Assembly (NCBI RefSeq): GCF_004769665.1
Contig: NZ_RQGG01000043.1
Location: 186,001 to 250,000 of the forward strand
DNA: 64,000 bases
Reading direction: 5' to 3'
Origin: Leptospira kemamanensis
GTDB taxonomy: Bacteria > Spirochaetota > Leptospiria > Leptospirales > Leptospiraceae
In this document: positions 8,553-18,102 of the stretch, piece after piece
Layout: every line of letters starts with the position of its first letter
Numbering within the stretch: position 1 is the first letter of the stretch
The notes under the pieces: model-generated
The model's input: the letters and a program-made list of their open reading frames with translations, nothing else
The model's database searches: none
Told to the model about the DNA's origin: nothing
Translations under genes and position numbers: made by a program

Positions 8553-9200
8553 CTACTTCCGAAAAAAGAGTAATCCATCACCCATGGGAAACAAGGTATA
8601 TTCCGAAACTTGGGATTTCACCTCATTCCAAAGTTCCATCACCGCCATATCGGATGGTTTTTTCGGATCTGGTTGTAGAACTCGCCCATGCCAAAGTACA
8701 TTATCATACACGATACAAGCCCCTGGTTTGATCTTTGGCCAAAGGGTGCGAAAGATGGTGGGATACGTAATTTTGTCGCAGTCCACAAAGAAAAAATCGA
8801 TATCCTTCCACAAACGATCCTCTTCCAAATATTCCAAAACAGAACCTGTCACCCGAGTAACATCCATTTGGCTCTCCAGCTTCATTTTTTTGGCATATGA
8901 TTCCAAAGCTTTTGCCTGTTCCTCGTGTCGGTCTACGGTAGTGATCTTCGAAGACTTCGATCCAAGAACCATCCAGAGTGTGGAGTAACCAAGTCCTGTC
9001 CCTAATTCCAAAATGGTTTTTGGTTTGAGAAATGAGACTAACTGCGAAAGCACAGCTCCTGTTGCCGCTGAGACAATGGGGATATTTTTTTCTTTGGCAT
9101 AGGTTTCCATTTCAGAAAAAACAGAATTCGGTTTGTATACGAGCTCAGAATCAATGAAAGGTTCTAATCCTTCGATATAAATGCTTGGTCTTGGTTTCAT
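8553..9200 (-). CDS. SAM-dependent O-methyltransferase (COMT-like)
   Basis: A 215-residue class I methyltransferase of the cation-dependent O-methyltransferase family (catechol or caffeoyl-CoA type). Motif I is ILELGTGLGYSTLW, followed by the acidic SAM ribose ligand in ITTVDRHEEQ. The metal-binding aspartates are in FFVDCDK and IVYDNVLWHG. The start ATG overlaps the stop of the upstream MBL-fold gene by four bases (ATGA), so the two are translationally coupled. The methyl acceptor is unknown. Confidence 0.88.
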   Translation of the reverse strand: MKPRPSIYIEGLEPFIDSELVYKPNSVFSEMETYAKEKNIPIVSAATGAVLSQLVSFLKPKTILELGTGLGYSTLWMVLGSKSSKITTVDRHEEQAKALESYAKKMKLESQMDVTRVTGSVLEYLEEDRLWKDIDFFFVDCDKITYPTIFRTLWPKIKPGACIVYDNVLWHGRVLQPDPKKPSDMAVMELWNEVKSQVSEYTLFPMGDGLLFFRK

Positions 9201-10036
9201 GTTTTTGGTGGTAAAAACAAAGAGATACGATCTTTTAAACTGTTTGGCACTTTTTTACGGAGTAAATCGTTTAACTCACGATAACTGTAACGTTTGGAAG
9301 GATGAATGAGGACAATGGCCTCGTTTTCAAACGCAGAGGCATGTTCAACAATTTCATCAAAATGGGTATGACCCCATTCCCTTGCCCGGCTGACATCCCG
9401 TTTGTCACAATAATACGTGCATTCCATAAAGAGAATTTTACTCTTTCGTACATCTTCATTTTCTAATACATATTCAATTTTGGAATCCCCAGAAAAGGAA
9501 ACCAAAGGAGATGATATTTCTTCTGTTGGATCGATGCCATTCTCTTTGGATTTTCGAATTTCATCGGAGGAAAGGGAAGAAAATTCTTTTTTCAACTTAC
9601 GTTTGGTTTCGTAAACCGTATAACCTTGAGAAGGCACTCGATGGAAACTTGGTAAGGGTTTAAAAAAATACCCCGGTTTTAATTCCACTCGGTCTCCGTG
9701 TGATAACCCAATCAGTTCACATTCATAATCAAAGTCTTCAATTTCAGAATAGAGTTTTAAAATTTGGGAAAGTTTGGGTTCAAGAGCCTTGGGTACGTAA
9801 ATTTTGGGAATAGGAAGTTTTCGAAGACTTCTTTGCGAAACGTAATAAGGAATCCCACAAGAATGATCCAGGTGTGCGTGCGACAAAAGGATTTTGCCAA
9901 TGTGAATTTTGTCAGGATTGATAAATCCAAAATCAAACATAAAGTCAAGGGAAGGACAAATGATCGAAGTGCGGATCCCACCTTCGGAGATCCCTTCAAA
10001 TTTGGTTCCCTTATATTCGAAACTTGCTGTTACCAT
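9197..10036 (-). CDS. Metallo-beta-lactamase-fold hydrolase, RNase Z-like
   Basis: A 279-residue MBL-fold protein. The zinc motif HAHLDHSCGI (HxHxDH) is near residue 57; later elements are SFSGDSK, FMECTYY and GHTHFDE, an arrangement like tRNase Z and related phosphodiesterases. It lacks the long exosite arm of a full RNase Z, so a tRNA 3'-processing role is possible but not shown. The start ATG at 10036 overlaps the TGA of the upstream M16 gene (TGATG), and the end overlaps the O-methyltransferase start. The whole run 12983 to 8553 may be one transcript. Confidence 0.82.
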   Translation of the reverse strand: MVTASFEYKGTKFEGISEGGIRTSIICPSLDFMFDFGFINPDKIHIGKILLSHAHLDHSCGIPYYVSQRSLRKLPIPKIYVPKALEPKLSQILKLYSEIEDFDYECELIGLSHGDRVELKPGYFFKPLPSFHRVPSQGYTVYETKRKLKKEFSSLSSDEIRKSKENGIDPTEEISSPLVSFSGDSKIEYVLENEDVRKSKILFMECTYYCDKRDVSRAREWGHTHFDEIVEHASAFENEAIVLIHPSKRYSYRELNDLLRKKVPNSLKDRISLFLPPKT

Positions 10037-11436
10037 CAATCTTCCGGTTGGACGAGAGATACAGAACCTTTCCAAAAACCCATCATTGATTTGGGACCTA
10101 CAATCGTTGTGATCATTTTGTCAGATTGGAAATAAAGATTACCCACTCGTTTCAAATCAGCAAGGGTTACTTTTTCAATTTCTTTACGAAAGTTTTGTAA
10201 GTAACCTTCTGGCATTTTATGATCACGCCTTCTCACTTCACTGGCAAGTGTACGTTTATCATCTTCAAATTGGAAAACAAAGTTATTGATGATGGCATTT
10301 TTTGCTCGTATCAATTCATCTTCTTTTAATGAATCGATGAGTTTGGGTTGGATGAGTTCCTTCATCAGATCCAAAACTTCTTTGGCAGATTCAGACTTTG
10401 TCATGGCGAAAAAAGTGATCATACCATAGGTTTCTTGGAATTCTGTAAAACTTCCAGCTGAATATGCCAAACCTCTGTTATTCCGAATTTCCCTCATGTA
10501 ATACGAGTTAAACCCTCCACCACCAATGATATAGTTTAACACCTGAATGGCATAAAAATCAGGATGGTTGTGTTCCGGTAATACCCCAGCTAAAGCAATG
10601 TAGGATTGTGAGACATCTTTTTCCACAAGTCGGATTCGTTTTCCTTCTTTGGATACATTGGCACTCAATGTCACTGGTGTGATCACTTCGATTGAATTAG
10701 GATTCGTTTTTTCTAAATTGGGAAAAAAAGATTCCCAAGATTTTAAATCATAATCCCCCGTAATGAGTAATCGCCTTTTGGGTGCAGAGAGGATTTCTTT
10801 TTGGAAACCCAAAAGTTCGTCCATTTGGATACGATCCAAATTGGATTTGGTCATGGAGGAACCAACAATCGTTCCTTGGAACATGGCTTCTCTTATTTTT
10901 CTTTTGGCAAGGGAAGTGGTATTGTCGTTACGACGATTGATTTCTTCGATCAGTTTTCCTTTCGTGATGGAAACAAGGCCTTCTTCTAAATTTGGTTTTT
11001 CAAAAAACGATTTGAGTAGAGGCAAAATGGTCGATTCGGTTTTCTTTAAATAAGCAATGGTAAAAATGGTTTTTTCATAGTCTACTGAGACTGAAAAACT
11101 TGCCCCATAAAATTCCAAAGTTTCTAAAAACTTTTCTTTAGGGTAACTTTTGGAACCAGAGAATTCCCAACTATCTTCCAATAACCTCGCAATTTCGATA
11201 GGACGTTTTCCTAAATTCTTTTTGCCATGGTAAATTAGGATATCTGCATATACAATGGGGAACTCTGCATTTTTTAATGAAAAGATCTCAACTCCACTCC
11301 CATTTGTAGTAGAAGAAATATTAGGAACTTCAAATTCCAAAGGTGCAAATTGGATGTCCTTTACAAATTCACCCATTTCTCGTGAAAATAATGGATTTAA
11401 GTATAAAAAGAGGATTAAAATTAAAAAGCGTTTCAT
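10036..11436 (-). CDS. M16 peptidase family, non-catalytic partner
   Basis: A 466-residue exported M16 protein with signal sequence FLILILFLYLNPLFS. At the place where active M16 enzymes have HxxEH it reads ARLLEDSWEFSG, so the zinc site is missing. The C-terminal half keeps YIIGGGGFNSYYMREIR followed by RGLAYSAGS, the Arg/Tyr substrate-holding pair typical of the non-catalytic subunit. It sits two bases downstream of the catalytic M16 gene. Together they look like a two-subunit M16B protease, probably periplasmic. Confidence 0.88.
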   Translation of the reverse strand: MKRFLILILFLYLNPLFSREMGEFVKDIQFAPLEFEVPNISSTTNGSGVEIFSLKNAEFPIVYADILIYHGKKNLGKRPIEIARLLEDSWEFSGSKSYPKEKFLETLEFYGASFSVSVDYEKTIFTIAYLKKTESTILPLLKSFFEKPNLEEGLVSITKGKLIEEINRRNDNTTSLAKRKIREAMFQGTIVGSSMTKSNLDRIQMDELLGFQKEILSAPKRRLLITGDYDLKSWESFFPNLEKTNPNSIEVITPVTLSANVSKEGKRIRLVEKDVSQSYIALAGVLPEHNHPDFYAIQVLNYIIGGGGFNSYYMREIRNNRGLAYSAGSFTEFQETYGMITFFAMTKSESAKEVLDLMKELIQPKLIDSLKEDELIRAKNAIINNFVFQFEDDKRTLASEVRRRDHKMPEGYLQNFRKEIEKVTLADLKRVGNLYFQSDKMITTIVGPKSMMGFWKGSVSLVQPED

Positions 11437-11438
11437 GA

Positions 11439-12983
11439 TTATTTTTTCCTTACGTCCTCGAGTACACCAATGACAACTAAATCCTTTGTGAGGTATTTAG
11501 GAATGAGAGACTGGATATCACTACTTGAAGTATTCATAATGGTTTGGTATTGGCTAAATAAACTCCCCCAATCACCGTATAACAATTGATAGTAACTTAA
11601 TAAATCAGCAATGGCTCCATTTTGATCCAATGTTTTCATAAAATCGGAGACCATTTGGTTTTTCACCTTTTCCAATTCATCGTTTGCAATGCCTTGTTCT
11701 CCTATCCGATCGATCTCTTCCCAAATGATGGATTCAATTTTTTTTGGGTCCACACCTTCATTAGGACTGATAAAAAACACAAAATAATTTTTGTAACGTT
11801 CCCCAGGATAACCATTCCCAGATCCAATATTCAAAACCAATTTTTCCTCTAAAACCAATCGTTTGTAGAGACGTGATCCAGTACCCGAAGTCAAAACATT
11901 GGATAATACATCAAATGTAGAATTGTCTTTATGGGGATAAGGAGGTTTGATAAAACCCATCATCATCTGACTTGCTGATGGATGGAGGACCTTAAATCGT
12001 TTTTCCCCTGGGAAGGATTTTTCTTCAATTTTATAAGGTGGTCTTGGTTTTCCAGGTTTTAAATCAGAAAAATACTTACGAATGATGCCTTCCGTTTCTG
12101 CGAAATCAAATTGACCTACAACAGAGATCACCATTCGATTTGGTGTATAATGCCTTTCAAAAAAAGCTTTTGTTTCTTCAATTTTCAAATAGGGAATTTG
12201 GGCGGAATACCCAATGACAGGTTTTCGATAAGGATGGCTTTCAAAGGCTGTTGAAAAAAACTTTTCGCGTAACACAGCACCACCGACGTCATCAGTTCGC
12301 ATCCTTCGTTCTTCAATGACCACATCTCTTTCTGTATAATACTCACGTAAAATGGGATTCTTCAAACGGTCGGATTCTATTTTTGCCCAAATTTCAATTC
12401 GATTGTTAGGAAGTTGGATTTGGTAATTGGTTACGTCTTGCGAAGTGTATGCATTAAATCCCATTTCCCCATTTTGTTCATACATATAAGAATCTTCGTT
12501 TTTAACGATAAACTCATCTTGTAATTGGATTAAGTTTTTCAAAAGACGATTTAAGGTTTCAATTTCTTCTTCCAAAGATTTGGGAACTGTTTCCCCTCTG
12601 GTTTGGTATTCTCTTCGTTTTAATTTCAAATCATCCAGTTCAGTTCCCCAAACTTCGATTTGTTTTTGGTATTTTTCTTCCTTATGGAAATCCGTTGTAC
12701 CAACGGATTTGGTACCTTTGAATAACATATGTTCCAAAAGATGGGCTGTCCCCGCTTCCTCAGGAGTTTCGTCCACAGCTCCCACTAAAAATTTAATATA
12801 AAGTGCGACTGTGGGAGAAGTGCCACGTTTCATCATCACGACGGTCAGTCCATTTTCCAATTGGATGGTTTTGATTTTTTCGCGGAATTGGGACTCAGAC
12901 GTTCCAAAAAAAGCGTCTTCTGAGAATAGGGGTAAAAATTGTAGCGTGAAACAAAGGAAAAAGATTCGTAATTTCGACATCAT
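11439..12983 (-). CDS. M16 zinc peptidase, catalytic subunit
   Basis: A 514-residue exported insulinase-family peptidase with signal sequence RIFFLCFTLQFLPLFS. The inverted zinc motif is HLLEHMLFKGT (HxxEH) with the distal Glu in ERDVVIEERRMR. A charged insertion (about residues 95-145) separates the first strand and helix from the rest of the zinc region. The C-terminal domain (SNVLTSGTGSRLYKRL, then VLEEKLVLNIGSG) lacks the RGLAY-type Arg/Tyr pair, complementing the partner encoded downstream. The start lies only about 20 bases from the divergent gene. Confidence 0.92.
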   Translation of the reverse strand: MMSKLRIFFLCFTLQFLPLFSEDAFFGTSESQFREKIKTIQLENGLTVVMMKRGTSPTVALYIKFLVGAVDETPEEAGTAHLLEHMLFKGTKSVGTTDFHKEEKYQKQIEVWGTELDDLKLKRREYQTRGETVPKSLEEEIETLNRLLKNLIQLQDEFIVKNEDSYMYEQNGEMGFNAYTSQDVTNYQIQLPNNRIEIWAKIESDRLKNPILREYYTERDVVIEERRMRTDDVGGAVLREKFFSTAFESHPYRKPVIGYSAQIPYLKIEETKAFFERHYTPNRMVISVVGQFDFAETEGIIRKYFSDLKPGKPRPPYKIEEKSFPGEKRFKVLHPSASQMMMGFIKPPYPHKDNSTFDVLSNVLTSGTGSRLYKRLVLEEKLVLNIGSGNGYPGERYKNYFVFFISPNEGVDPKKIESIIWEEIDRIGEQGIANDELEKVKNQMVSDFMKTLDQNGAIADLLSYYQLLYGDWGSLFSQYQTIMNTSSSDIQSLIPKYLTKDLVVIGVLEDVRKK

Positions 12984-13004
12984 CTACTAGTCTTGAAGTT
13001 GGAA

Positions 13005-13700
13005 ATGGTTCGTAAACTTCTAATTTTAACTCTCTTTTGTTCCTGCCGCCTATTCACCATCGCAGATCCCAATTATGTGGAACGCGCCTTACAAAATGAA
13101 ACGGATGAAGGCTTTATCTCTCGTGAATTCTTTCAAATCAAAGTGGAAATTCCCATGACCTACCGCGAAATTCCGGGGAAGGAAAAAAGAGAGGATTGCA
13201 AACAGAGAGCCTTCAAGGAAAGAGAAACGATCTCTTTACCTTACCTTGTCAAAATCCAAAGACAAAAACATAGGTTTGGGGAAGGAATCAATTCTTATGC
13301 AAAGTCATTGGAAGGGAAAGATCGTCAAACACGTCTTGTCACCAATGCTCCGCAAGTGATGGGTGTGACGGGAACAGGAACAACCACCTCTTCCTCTACG
13401 ACAACAACAAGTTCCAGTCCGCAAACCACACAAGGCCAAGATCCAAACTTACAAACAAGTGGACAAAATCAAAGTTCCACATCCCAACAGAACCTAGACA
13501 ACGTTAGGGGGAATCCCCAAAAACAAATAGAGAACGATAGTGAAAATCTCCACAATTTTGCCTGGTTTTTCGACAGTTTATATTTGTATAAAGAAGATTA
13601 CTCAGATAAAACAAAATGTGCTTTCCTATTCCGCAATATCCAACCTAAATTAATGGAACGTGTGGAGAATACACCGATCTCTGAACCTAGGAAACAATAG
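13005..13700 (+). CDS. Putative lipoprotein with Ser/Thr-rich linker
   Basis: A 231-residue envelope protein of unknown function. The N-terminus VRKLLILTLFCSCRLF has a hydrophobic core followed by Cys, resembling a spirochaete lipobox. Residues about 120-160 are a Ser/Thr/Gln low-complexity linker (TGTGTTTSSSTTTTSSSP). A TTG at 12993 is an alternative start, and neither has a strong ribosome binding site. The next gene starts directly after the stop, so the two form an operon. Confidence 0.66.
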   Translation: MVRKLLILTLFCSCRLFTIADPNYVERALQNETDEGFISREFFQIKVEIPMTYREIPGKEKREDCKQRAFKERETISLPYLVKIQRQKHRFGEGINSYAKSLEGKDRQTRLVTNAPQVMGVTGTGTTTSSSTTTTSSSPQTTQGQDPNLQTSGQNQSSTSQQNLDNVRGNPQKQIENDSENLHNFAWFFDSLYLYKEDYSDKTKCAFLFRNIQPKLMERVENTPISEPRKQ

Positions 13701-14156
13701 ATGAACAAACACCTAACTACCGCCATATTATGCATTTTGCTCTCCTTCTCTTTTTATCATTGCAAGTCCAAAGAAATAAAAGAAATCAAAGAAACAACGG
13801 AAGTCAAAGAAACGGTGGAAACAAAACTAGAAGAGTCTCCACTTGTGATCGAATTTACAAAAGCAAAAGAAGGATTTTTAACTGATAGTTTATTCCAAGT
13901 GGCGATCTCAAGTGTCCTTCCGACTGAAAAGGAAAGAGAAGAAGAAGCCAAGTCAATTGCCGAACAAAAAGCACTCAACTTATTAAAAACCTACACCATT
14001 CCTATTCTTTCAGACAAAGGGAAAAAAGAACTGAGAGAGATTTCAAAAGAAGGGAAAATCGTGAACAAAAACGTTTCTGTTGGTGGTCGGTATTTTTTTC
14101 TTTACCAGATCCAAAGATCCAACTTAAAACGCCTTGTTACAAAAGATTTAGAGTGA
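13701..14156 (+). CDS. Small lipoprotein, unknown function
   Basis: A 151-residue protein with a good lipoprotein signal: ILCILLSFSFYHC, lipidation expected at the Cys. After the Cys comes a Lys/Glu repeat (KEIKEIKETTEVKETVE), then a mixed alpha/beta region. The ATG abuts the TAG of the preceding gene. Both products belong to the envelope and may act together. No family is recognised. Confidence 0.7.
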   Translation: MNKHLTTAILCILLSFSFYHCKSKEIKEIKETTEVKETVETKLEESPLVIEFTKAKEGFLTDSLFQVAISSVLPTEKEREEEAKSIAEQKALNLLKTYTIPILSDKGKKELREISKEGKIVNKNVSVGGRYFFLYQIQRSNLKRLVTKDLE

Positions 14157-14203
14157 TTCGGTTATCCGAACTCTGAATCAAGAACCGATTCCATTCGAAA
14201 GAA

Positions 14204-14638
14204 TTAAATTGGGAAGGTTTGGCTTACCTTTGCAGGAATACAAATATTCTTCACAAAGTTACAATAAAATAACTTTGCTTCCATCAAAAGTTTCCCTTTT
14301 CCTTCCACTTGGAAGGTTAAGGGTTTTACATACTCAAAGTATTCTGGTTTTTTCGGGTGAGTTGGCCCTGTAAGTTTTAAATCTGCACTCGTAACTTTTA
14401 ATCCTTCTGTTCCAGACAAAAAAATACGATGAGGTGCTTCGATTTGGAATCCATAATCTTTTGGTAAATACAATTCCATCTCATACTTACCAAGAGATTT
14501 GTTTTTAATCGTCACTTCAATCGGATGAGAAGGTAAAGATTCTTCTGCTTGGATTTCTTTGGATTCATTACAACTGGAAAATCCAAATCCAAGGACCGAA
14601 GACAAAATGAACAATACTAAATATCGTGCCATATTCAT
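14204..14638 (-). CDS. Lipoprotein resembling the DsbD N-terminal domain
   Basis: A 144-residue lipoprotein (LFILSSVLGFGFSSC lipobox). The C-terminus reads LLMEAKLFYCNFVKNICIP; this pair of cysteines at the end of an immunoglobulin-like beta domain resembles the active site of DsbD-alpha domains, where a YxxC...C-P motif passes electrons to periplasmic partners. Length (about 120 residues mature) also fits one such domain. No DsbD transmembrane part is adjacent. The assignment rests on motif shape, so a non-redox function remains possible. It lies five bases downstream of the DNA methyltransferase gene. Confidence 0.62.
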   Translation of the reverse strand: MNMARYLVLFILSSVLGFGFSSCNESKEIQAEESLPSHPIEVTIKNKSLGKYEMELYLPKDYGFQIEAPHRIFLSGTEGLKVTSADLKLTGPTHPKKPEYFEYVKPLTFQVEGKGKLLMEAKLFYCNFVKNICIPAKVSQTFPI

Positions 14639-14643
14639 TAGAC

Positions 14644-15801
14644 TTAATTTACCTTACGAAGGACTACACAACGATTTGAATTTGTGCCTTTTTCATTATT
14701 GGAAACTTGCCAACAATTCGAAAGTTTTGTAAAACTTTGAGTGTGGACATAGGTTTTGTTCCAAACTAGACCAGTTCCTTCTGCCATACGAACTACATCT
14801 TCATCCAAATAAAGGATCGAATTTCCTTTTTTCACTTCCCCTACTTCCATCACCATATAAGCACCTTTTTTTAATACACGTGCTGATTCTTTCAGTGTTG
14901 AACGAATGAACTCATTCCAATCATTTAGATTACTAAAAATACTGAGTTTACGATCTTTTGATTTTTCAATATCTAAAAACCAGTGTCGTAACCAATTGTC
15001 TCCTTCGTAATCCACCTTGTCTAAAAATGGAGGTGAAGTCACAATCAAATCCACCGATTCAGATGCCACATTGGGAACCGAATTGGCAGAATTCAGTGAA
15101 TACAAATTGTTTTTTGAAAACTCGTGATAAAACGGTGGGATTGGCATCGCCAAATCCCGTATCATTTTTTGCAAAATTCTTGGTTTGATGGGACGATACT
15201 CAGGGTTAATCCCTTTTTTGGCATTGTTTTTTGCCTGTGCTTCCGGTGGGATTGACAATTGTGGGAACGTATAAACAGAAAAAAATCCAGTGCTATGACC
15301 ATGTAACCGAGACAAGGCGATTAGAGAAATAAACTTCATCTCCACCGAATCATCAATCGCCATATATTTTTTTAGGTTTTTAATTTCTTTTAAAGTCTTC
15401 GGGTGAAAAAAAGGAAGTAAGTTTTTATCAAAAGGATCCTCTTCTACTTCTTGTTCCAAATCCAAAGAATTTAACTTCTTTTCTAAATCAGAAAATTTAG
15501 GAACATATTGTCTTGCACTCGCCAAAAAAATAGAAAGAGGATGGATGTCATTGTGAATGGCAGCGTGACCTTCAATATTGGCTTGGATCGCAGTTGTGCC
15601 ACGACCGCCAAACGGATCATACACGATCCTATTTTTCTTTTTTAGAAATTCCTTCATAAAAAAAGAGGGAAGTTCTGGTTTGAATGATGCTCTATAACTA
15701 ACAGTATGATGGATTGGATGTCCCTGTCTTTGTTTTGCTGTCCAAAATTCACCAAATATAATTTTATCCGAATCCTTTAGTAATCTGCCTGCTCCTGCCA
15801 T
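14644..15801 (-). CDS. DNA N4/N6-methyltransferase (orphan)
   Basis: A 385-residue SAM-dependent DNA methylase. The SAM motif [14 protein letters not shown] is near residue 65 and the catalytic motif [11 protein letters not shown] near residue 255; a region of about 150 residues between them is the likely target-recognition part. The order SAM motif then (S/T)PP(F/Y) differs from beta-class enzymes. The catalytic TSPPF form is commonest in N4-cytosine methylases. No restriction gene is adjacent, so it is either a solitary regulatory methylase or a mobile-element relic. The ATG at 15801 is used; an upstream TTG at 15810 is an alternative, and AGGAGG fits neither spacing well. Confidence 0.82.
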   Translation of the reverse strand: MAGAGRLLKDSDKIIFGEFWTAKQRQGHPIHHTVSYRASFKPELPSFFMKEFLKKKNRIVYDPFGGRGTTAIQANIEGHAAIHNDIHPLSIFLASARQYVPKFSDLEKKLNSLDLEQEVEEDPFDKNLLPFFHPKTLKEIKNLKKYMAIDDSVEMKFISLIALSRLHGHSTGFFSVYTFPQLSIPPEAQAKNNAKKGINPEYRPIKPRILQKMIRDLAMPIPPFYHEFSKNNLYSLNSANSVPNVASESVDLIVTSPPFLDKVDYEGDNWLRHWFLDIEKSKDRKLSIFSNLNDWNEFIRSTLKESARVLKKGAYMVMEVGEVKKGNSILYLDEDVVRMAEGTGLVWNKTYVHTQSFTKLSNCWQVSNNEKGTNSNRCVVLRKVN

Positions 15802-15877
15802 CCTTTGCAAAAGCCTCCTCTATCTTTCTAAAAAGATCGGAGGAATGTTGATTCTTACGGTGGATTTTTATTAAAAT

Positions 15878-16834
15878 CTATGGGACATAGTTTTTCCAAT
15901 TAGGGAAGTAAAGTTCCATTTCTGGAAACACATTGGTTTTAATGAATACGGTTTGATTGTTTCTTTCATCCATATAACGGATGCTATAGGCATGTAATAA
16001 TTGTCTTTCAAATCCCAATTCTTCCTTTAAGGAATCAGTCATACCAAAATTGACAAAGTCTAAAAAGATCGTTTCCCTTTTTCCATACATCTTATCACCA
16101 ACGATTGGAAATCCCAAATACAACAAACTAGCACGGATTTGGTGAATGCGGCCAGTGGTGGGCCGAACAAGGACTAAACTGATGTTTTCTACTTCGTTGT
16201 AATCAACTGGGATGAATAAAGTTTGGCAGGATTTTGATTCGGGAAATGAGTCATGTGAAAATACCATTTTTTTGCGAATGGCGGAATGGATGTCCTTTCC
16301 TATAAATCCGATCAAATTTTCTTCTTTTGAAAACCGACCATGAACCATGGCAAAGTATTCTTTGTAAACAAGCCTAGATTCAAATTTTTTTTGAAGCCAC
16401 TTACGACTTTCTTCCGTCTTCGCAAAAATCACAATTCCTGAGGTTTCCCTATCGAGTCTATGCACAGGGATGATTTTCGGATATTGTTTCTCTAATAAGG
16501 TAAGAAGGGTTTTTGTGCGATAACGACCTGCGGGGTGCATCGGCAAATTCCCGGGTTTGTCTACAAATAGGAACTCGTCTGTTTCTTCCAAAATCGTAAA
16601 GGCTTCGTTTACTTCTGGTTCTTGGATTCTTCCAGGGATGGGTTCGTATTCTAAAACATTACCAAGAAACAATTGTTCATCGGCATTTACCAAATGGCCA
16701 TCAACACGGATTCTACCCTCGGCAATCAAAAACTCCCACTCAATACTACTATGGTAAGGAAACTTTTCAGAAAGATAGGAGATCACCGTTTTTCCCAGAT
16801 AGGGAGGACGAATGACCGACTGATATCCCGTCAT
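15878..16834 (-). CDS. RluA-family RNA pseudouridine synthase
   Basis: A 318-residue enzyme isomerising uridines in rRNA or tRNA. An N-terminal S4-type RNA-binding segment (EFLIAEGRIRVDGHLV) precedes the catalytic domain with HRLDRETSGIVIFAK, whose Asp is the nucleophile, and the later RIHQIRASLLYLGFPIVGD motif. The architecture fits RluD/RluA-like enzymes, but the target uridines cannot be read from sequence. The ATG directly follows the stop of the PilZ-domain gene. Confidence 0.9.
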   Translation of the reverse strand: MTGYQSVIRPPYLGKTVISYLSEKFPYHSSIEWEFLIAEGRIRVDGHLVNADEQLFLGNVLEYEPIPGRIQEPEVNEAFTILEETDEFLFVDKPGNLPMHPAGRYRTKTLLTLLEKQYPKIIPVHRLDRETSGIVIFAKTEESRKWLQKKFESRLVYKEYFAMVHGRFSKEENLIGFIGKDIHSAIRKKMVFSHDSFPESKSCQTLFIPVDYNEVENISLVLVRPTTGRIHQIRASLLYLGFPIVGDKMYGKRETIFLDFVNFGMTDSLKEELGFERQLLHAYSIRYMDERNNQTVFIKTNVFPEMELYFPNWKNYVP

Positions 16835-18100
16835 CTACTTCGGTTCGTCTGGTGGGTCAGTAAAATTGTCACTTAGCGCGTCGGCAAATGGATCCACGAA
16901 GTTTGAGCTATCTAACGTTTCCTCTGAAGGAATGTTCTCTTCCGACTCGGAACTGGTTTGGACTTGTGCTCCCCCGTTCTCTTCGGCAACAGTTTCTTCC
17001 TGTCCTTCTTGCGATTCCATTCCTTCTGGCTTCGGAGTTTCTTCCTCTTCTTTGCCTACATCTAAAAATCCTTCTAAAATTTCCGTATCTTTTTCGGTTA
17101 GGTTGTAGAACTGACAACCCACTCGGAAGTTTGTTTCTTGGTTACGGATGTTTTTGATGATTCCACGGATGGTGACTTTTTTACTCGCATCCAAGTTCAA
17201 ATCAAAGAGGATCGTTCCGTTTAACGTGACAGAACGGGAAAACGAACGGGATGGTGCATGAATGAAACTGATACCACCCATACTTAAATCCATCACCTGA
17301 CAAACGTCACGTGATTCTTGGAAAACACCTGTGCTGATGATATCTCGGCTAACGGCACTAGCAAAGGTTTGAATTTGTTTATACACTTCAAAATCTAAAG
17401 TTTTTTCGGATAACACTTGTACGTATCCTAAATGTACATAACCCTTGTATTTGATTGGGACACAAATTTCTGAGATATAATTGTCAGGTATTTTTGAATT
17501 TTCAAAAATACGAAGGTATTCATCAAACGGGAAAAAGGTGGGAGAAGCAGTTGCTTTTTCTTTTCTGTCAACGATAAAGATATCCTTATCGTAGTGGTGC
17601 ATCAAACGAAGGCGGTTATCCATCCTTCCTGCAAAAAAGATGGAAGATAAGGGAAATGCCTTTGCAAGTTTGGTTCGGTAAGCAAGTAAAATTGTGTCCA
17701 CTTTTTTATCATCAAAACCAATTGCCTTGGATACATCATTCACGTTGATGATATTCGTCACCACCATCCCAGTTTGGATTTGGCTCGCTTCTACCCTCGT
17801 TCCTTGTCGGGATGCCGCTGTAATTTGAATTTTAACAGGTGTTAGGATTTCAATTCCGTTTCCATCTCCACCAGCCAAATTGAAGTGTGCTAAAAATTTG
17901 CTACCGTTGTGGACAACAGTTAGAACTCGGTCTCGATTGGGAAATTTGAGACTTGTATTGATGATGAGGGCTTTGTTTTTTAAGGCGATGATTTTGACAG
18001 GGAATTCTTTGTCGGTGTTTACGATATAAGCAGGTAACTTTCCAAATAAAGCGGTAATTACCTTCAAAATACCTTCAGGGTCTTTGATTTCTTTATCCAT
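16835..18100 (-). CDS. DUF1577/PilZ-type protein, possible c-di-GMP effector
   Basis: A 421-residue cytoplasmic protein. The central part resembles the leptospiral DUF1577 family, and residues about 270-360 form a PilZ-like beta barrel (VMDLSMGGISFIHAP, then FRVGCQFYNL). The usual RxxxR motif before D/NxSxxG is not obvious: QESRDVCQVMDLSMGG keeps DLSMGG with an Arg nine residues before it. Binding of c-di-GMP is therefore uncertain. The last about 70 residues are an acidic, disordered tail (EEEETPKPEGMES onward). The ATG at 18100 is two bases after the stop of the upstream fusion gene; a TTG at 18106 is possible. Confidence 0.72.
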   Translation of the reverse strand: MDKEIKDPEGILKVITALFGKLPAYIVNTDKEFPVKIIALKNKALIINTSLKFPNRDRVLTVVHNGSKFLAHFNLAGGDGNGIEILTPVKIQITAASRQGTRVEASQIQTGMVVTNIINVNDVSKAIGFDDKKVDTILLAYRTKLAKAFPLSSIFFAGRMDNRLRLMHHYDKDIFIVDRKEKATASPTFFPFDEYLRIFENSKIPDNYISEICVPIKYKGYVHLGYVQVLSEKTLDFEVYKQIQTFASAVSRDIISTGVFQESRDVCQVMDLSMGGISFIHAPSRSFSRSVTLNGTILFDLNLDASKKVTIRGIIKNIRNQETNFRVGCQFYNLTEKDTEILEGFLDVGKEEEETPKPEGMESQEGQEETVAEENGGAQVQTSSESEENIPSEETLDSSNFVDPFADALSDNFTDPPDEPK

Positions 18101-18102
18101 AC

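Noticed and set aside
9764..10135. A plus-strand frame across the MBL/M16 junction
   Set aside because: Covers two well-supported minus-strand genes and has no family match.
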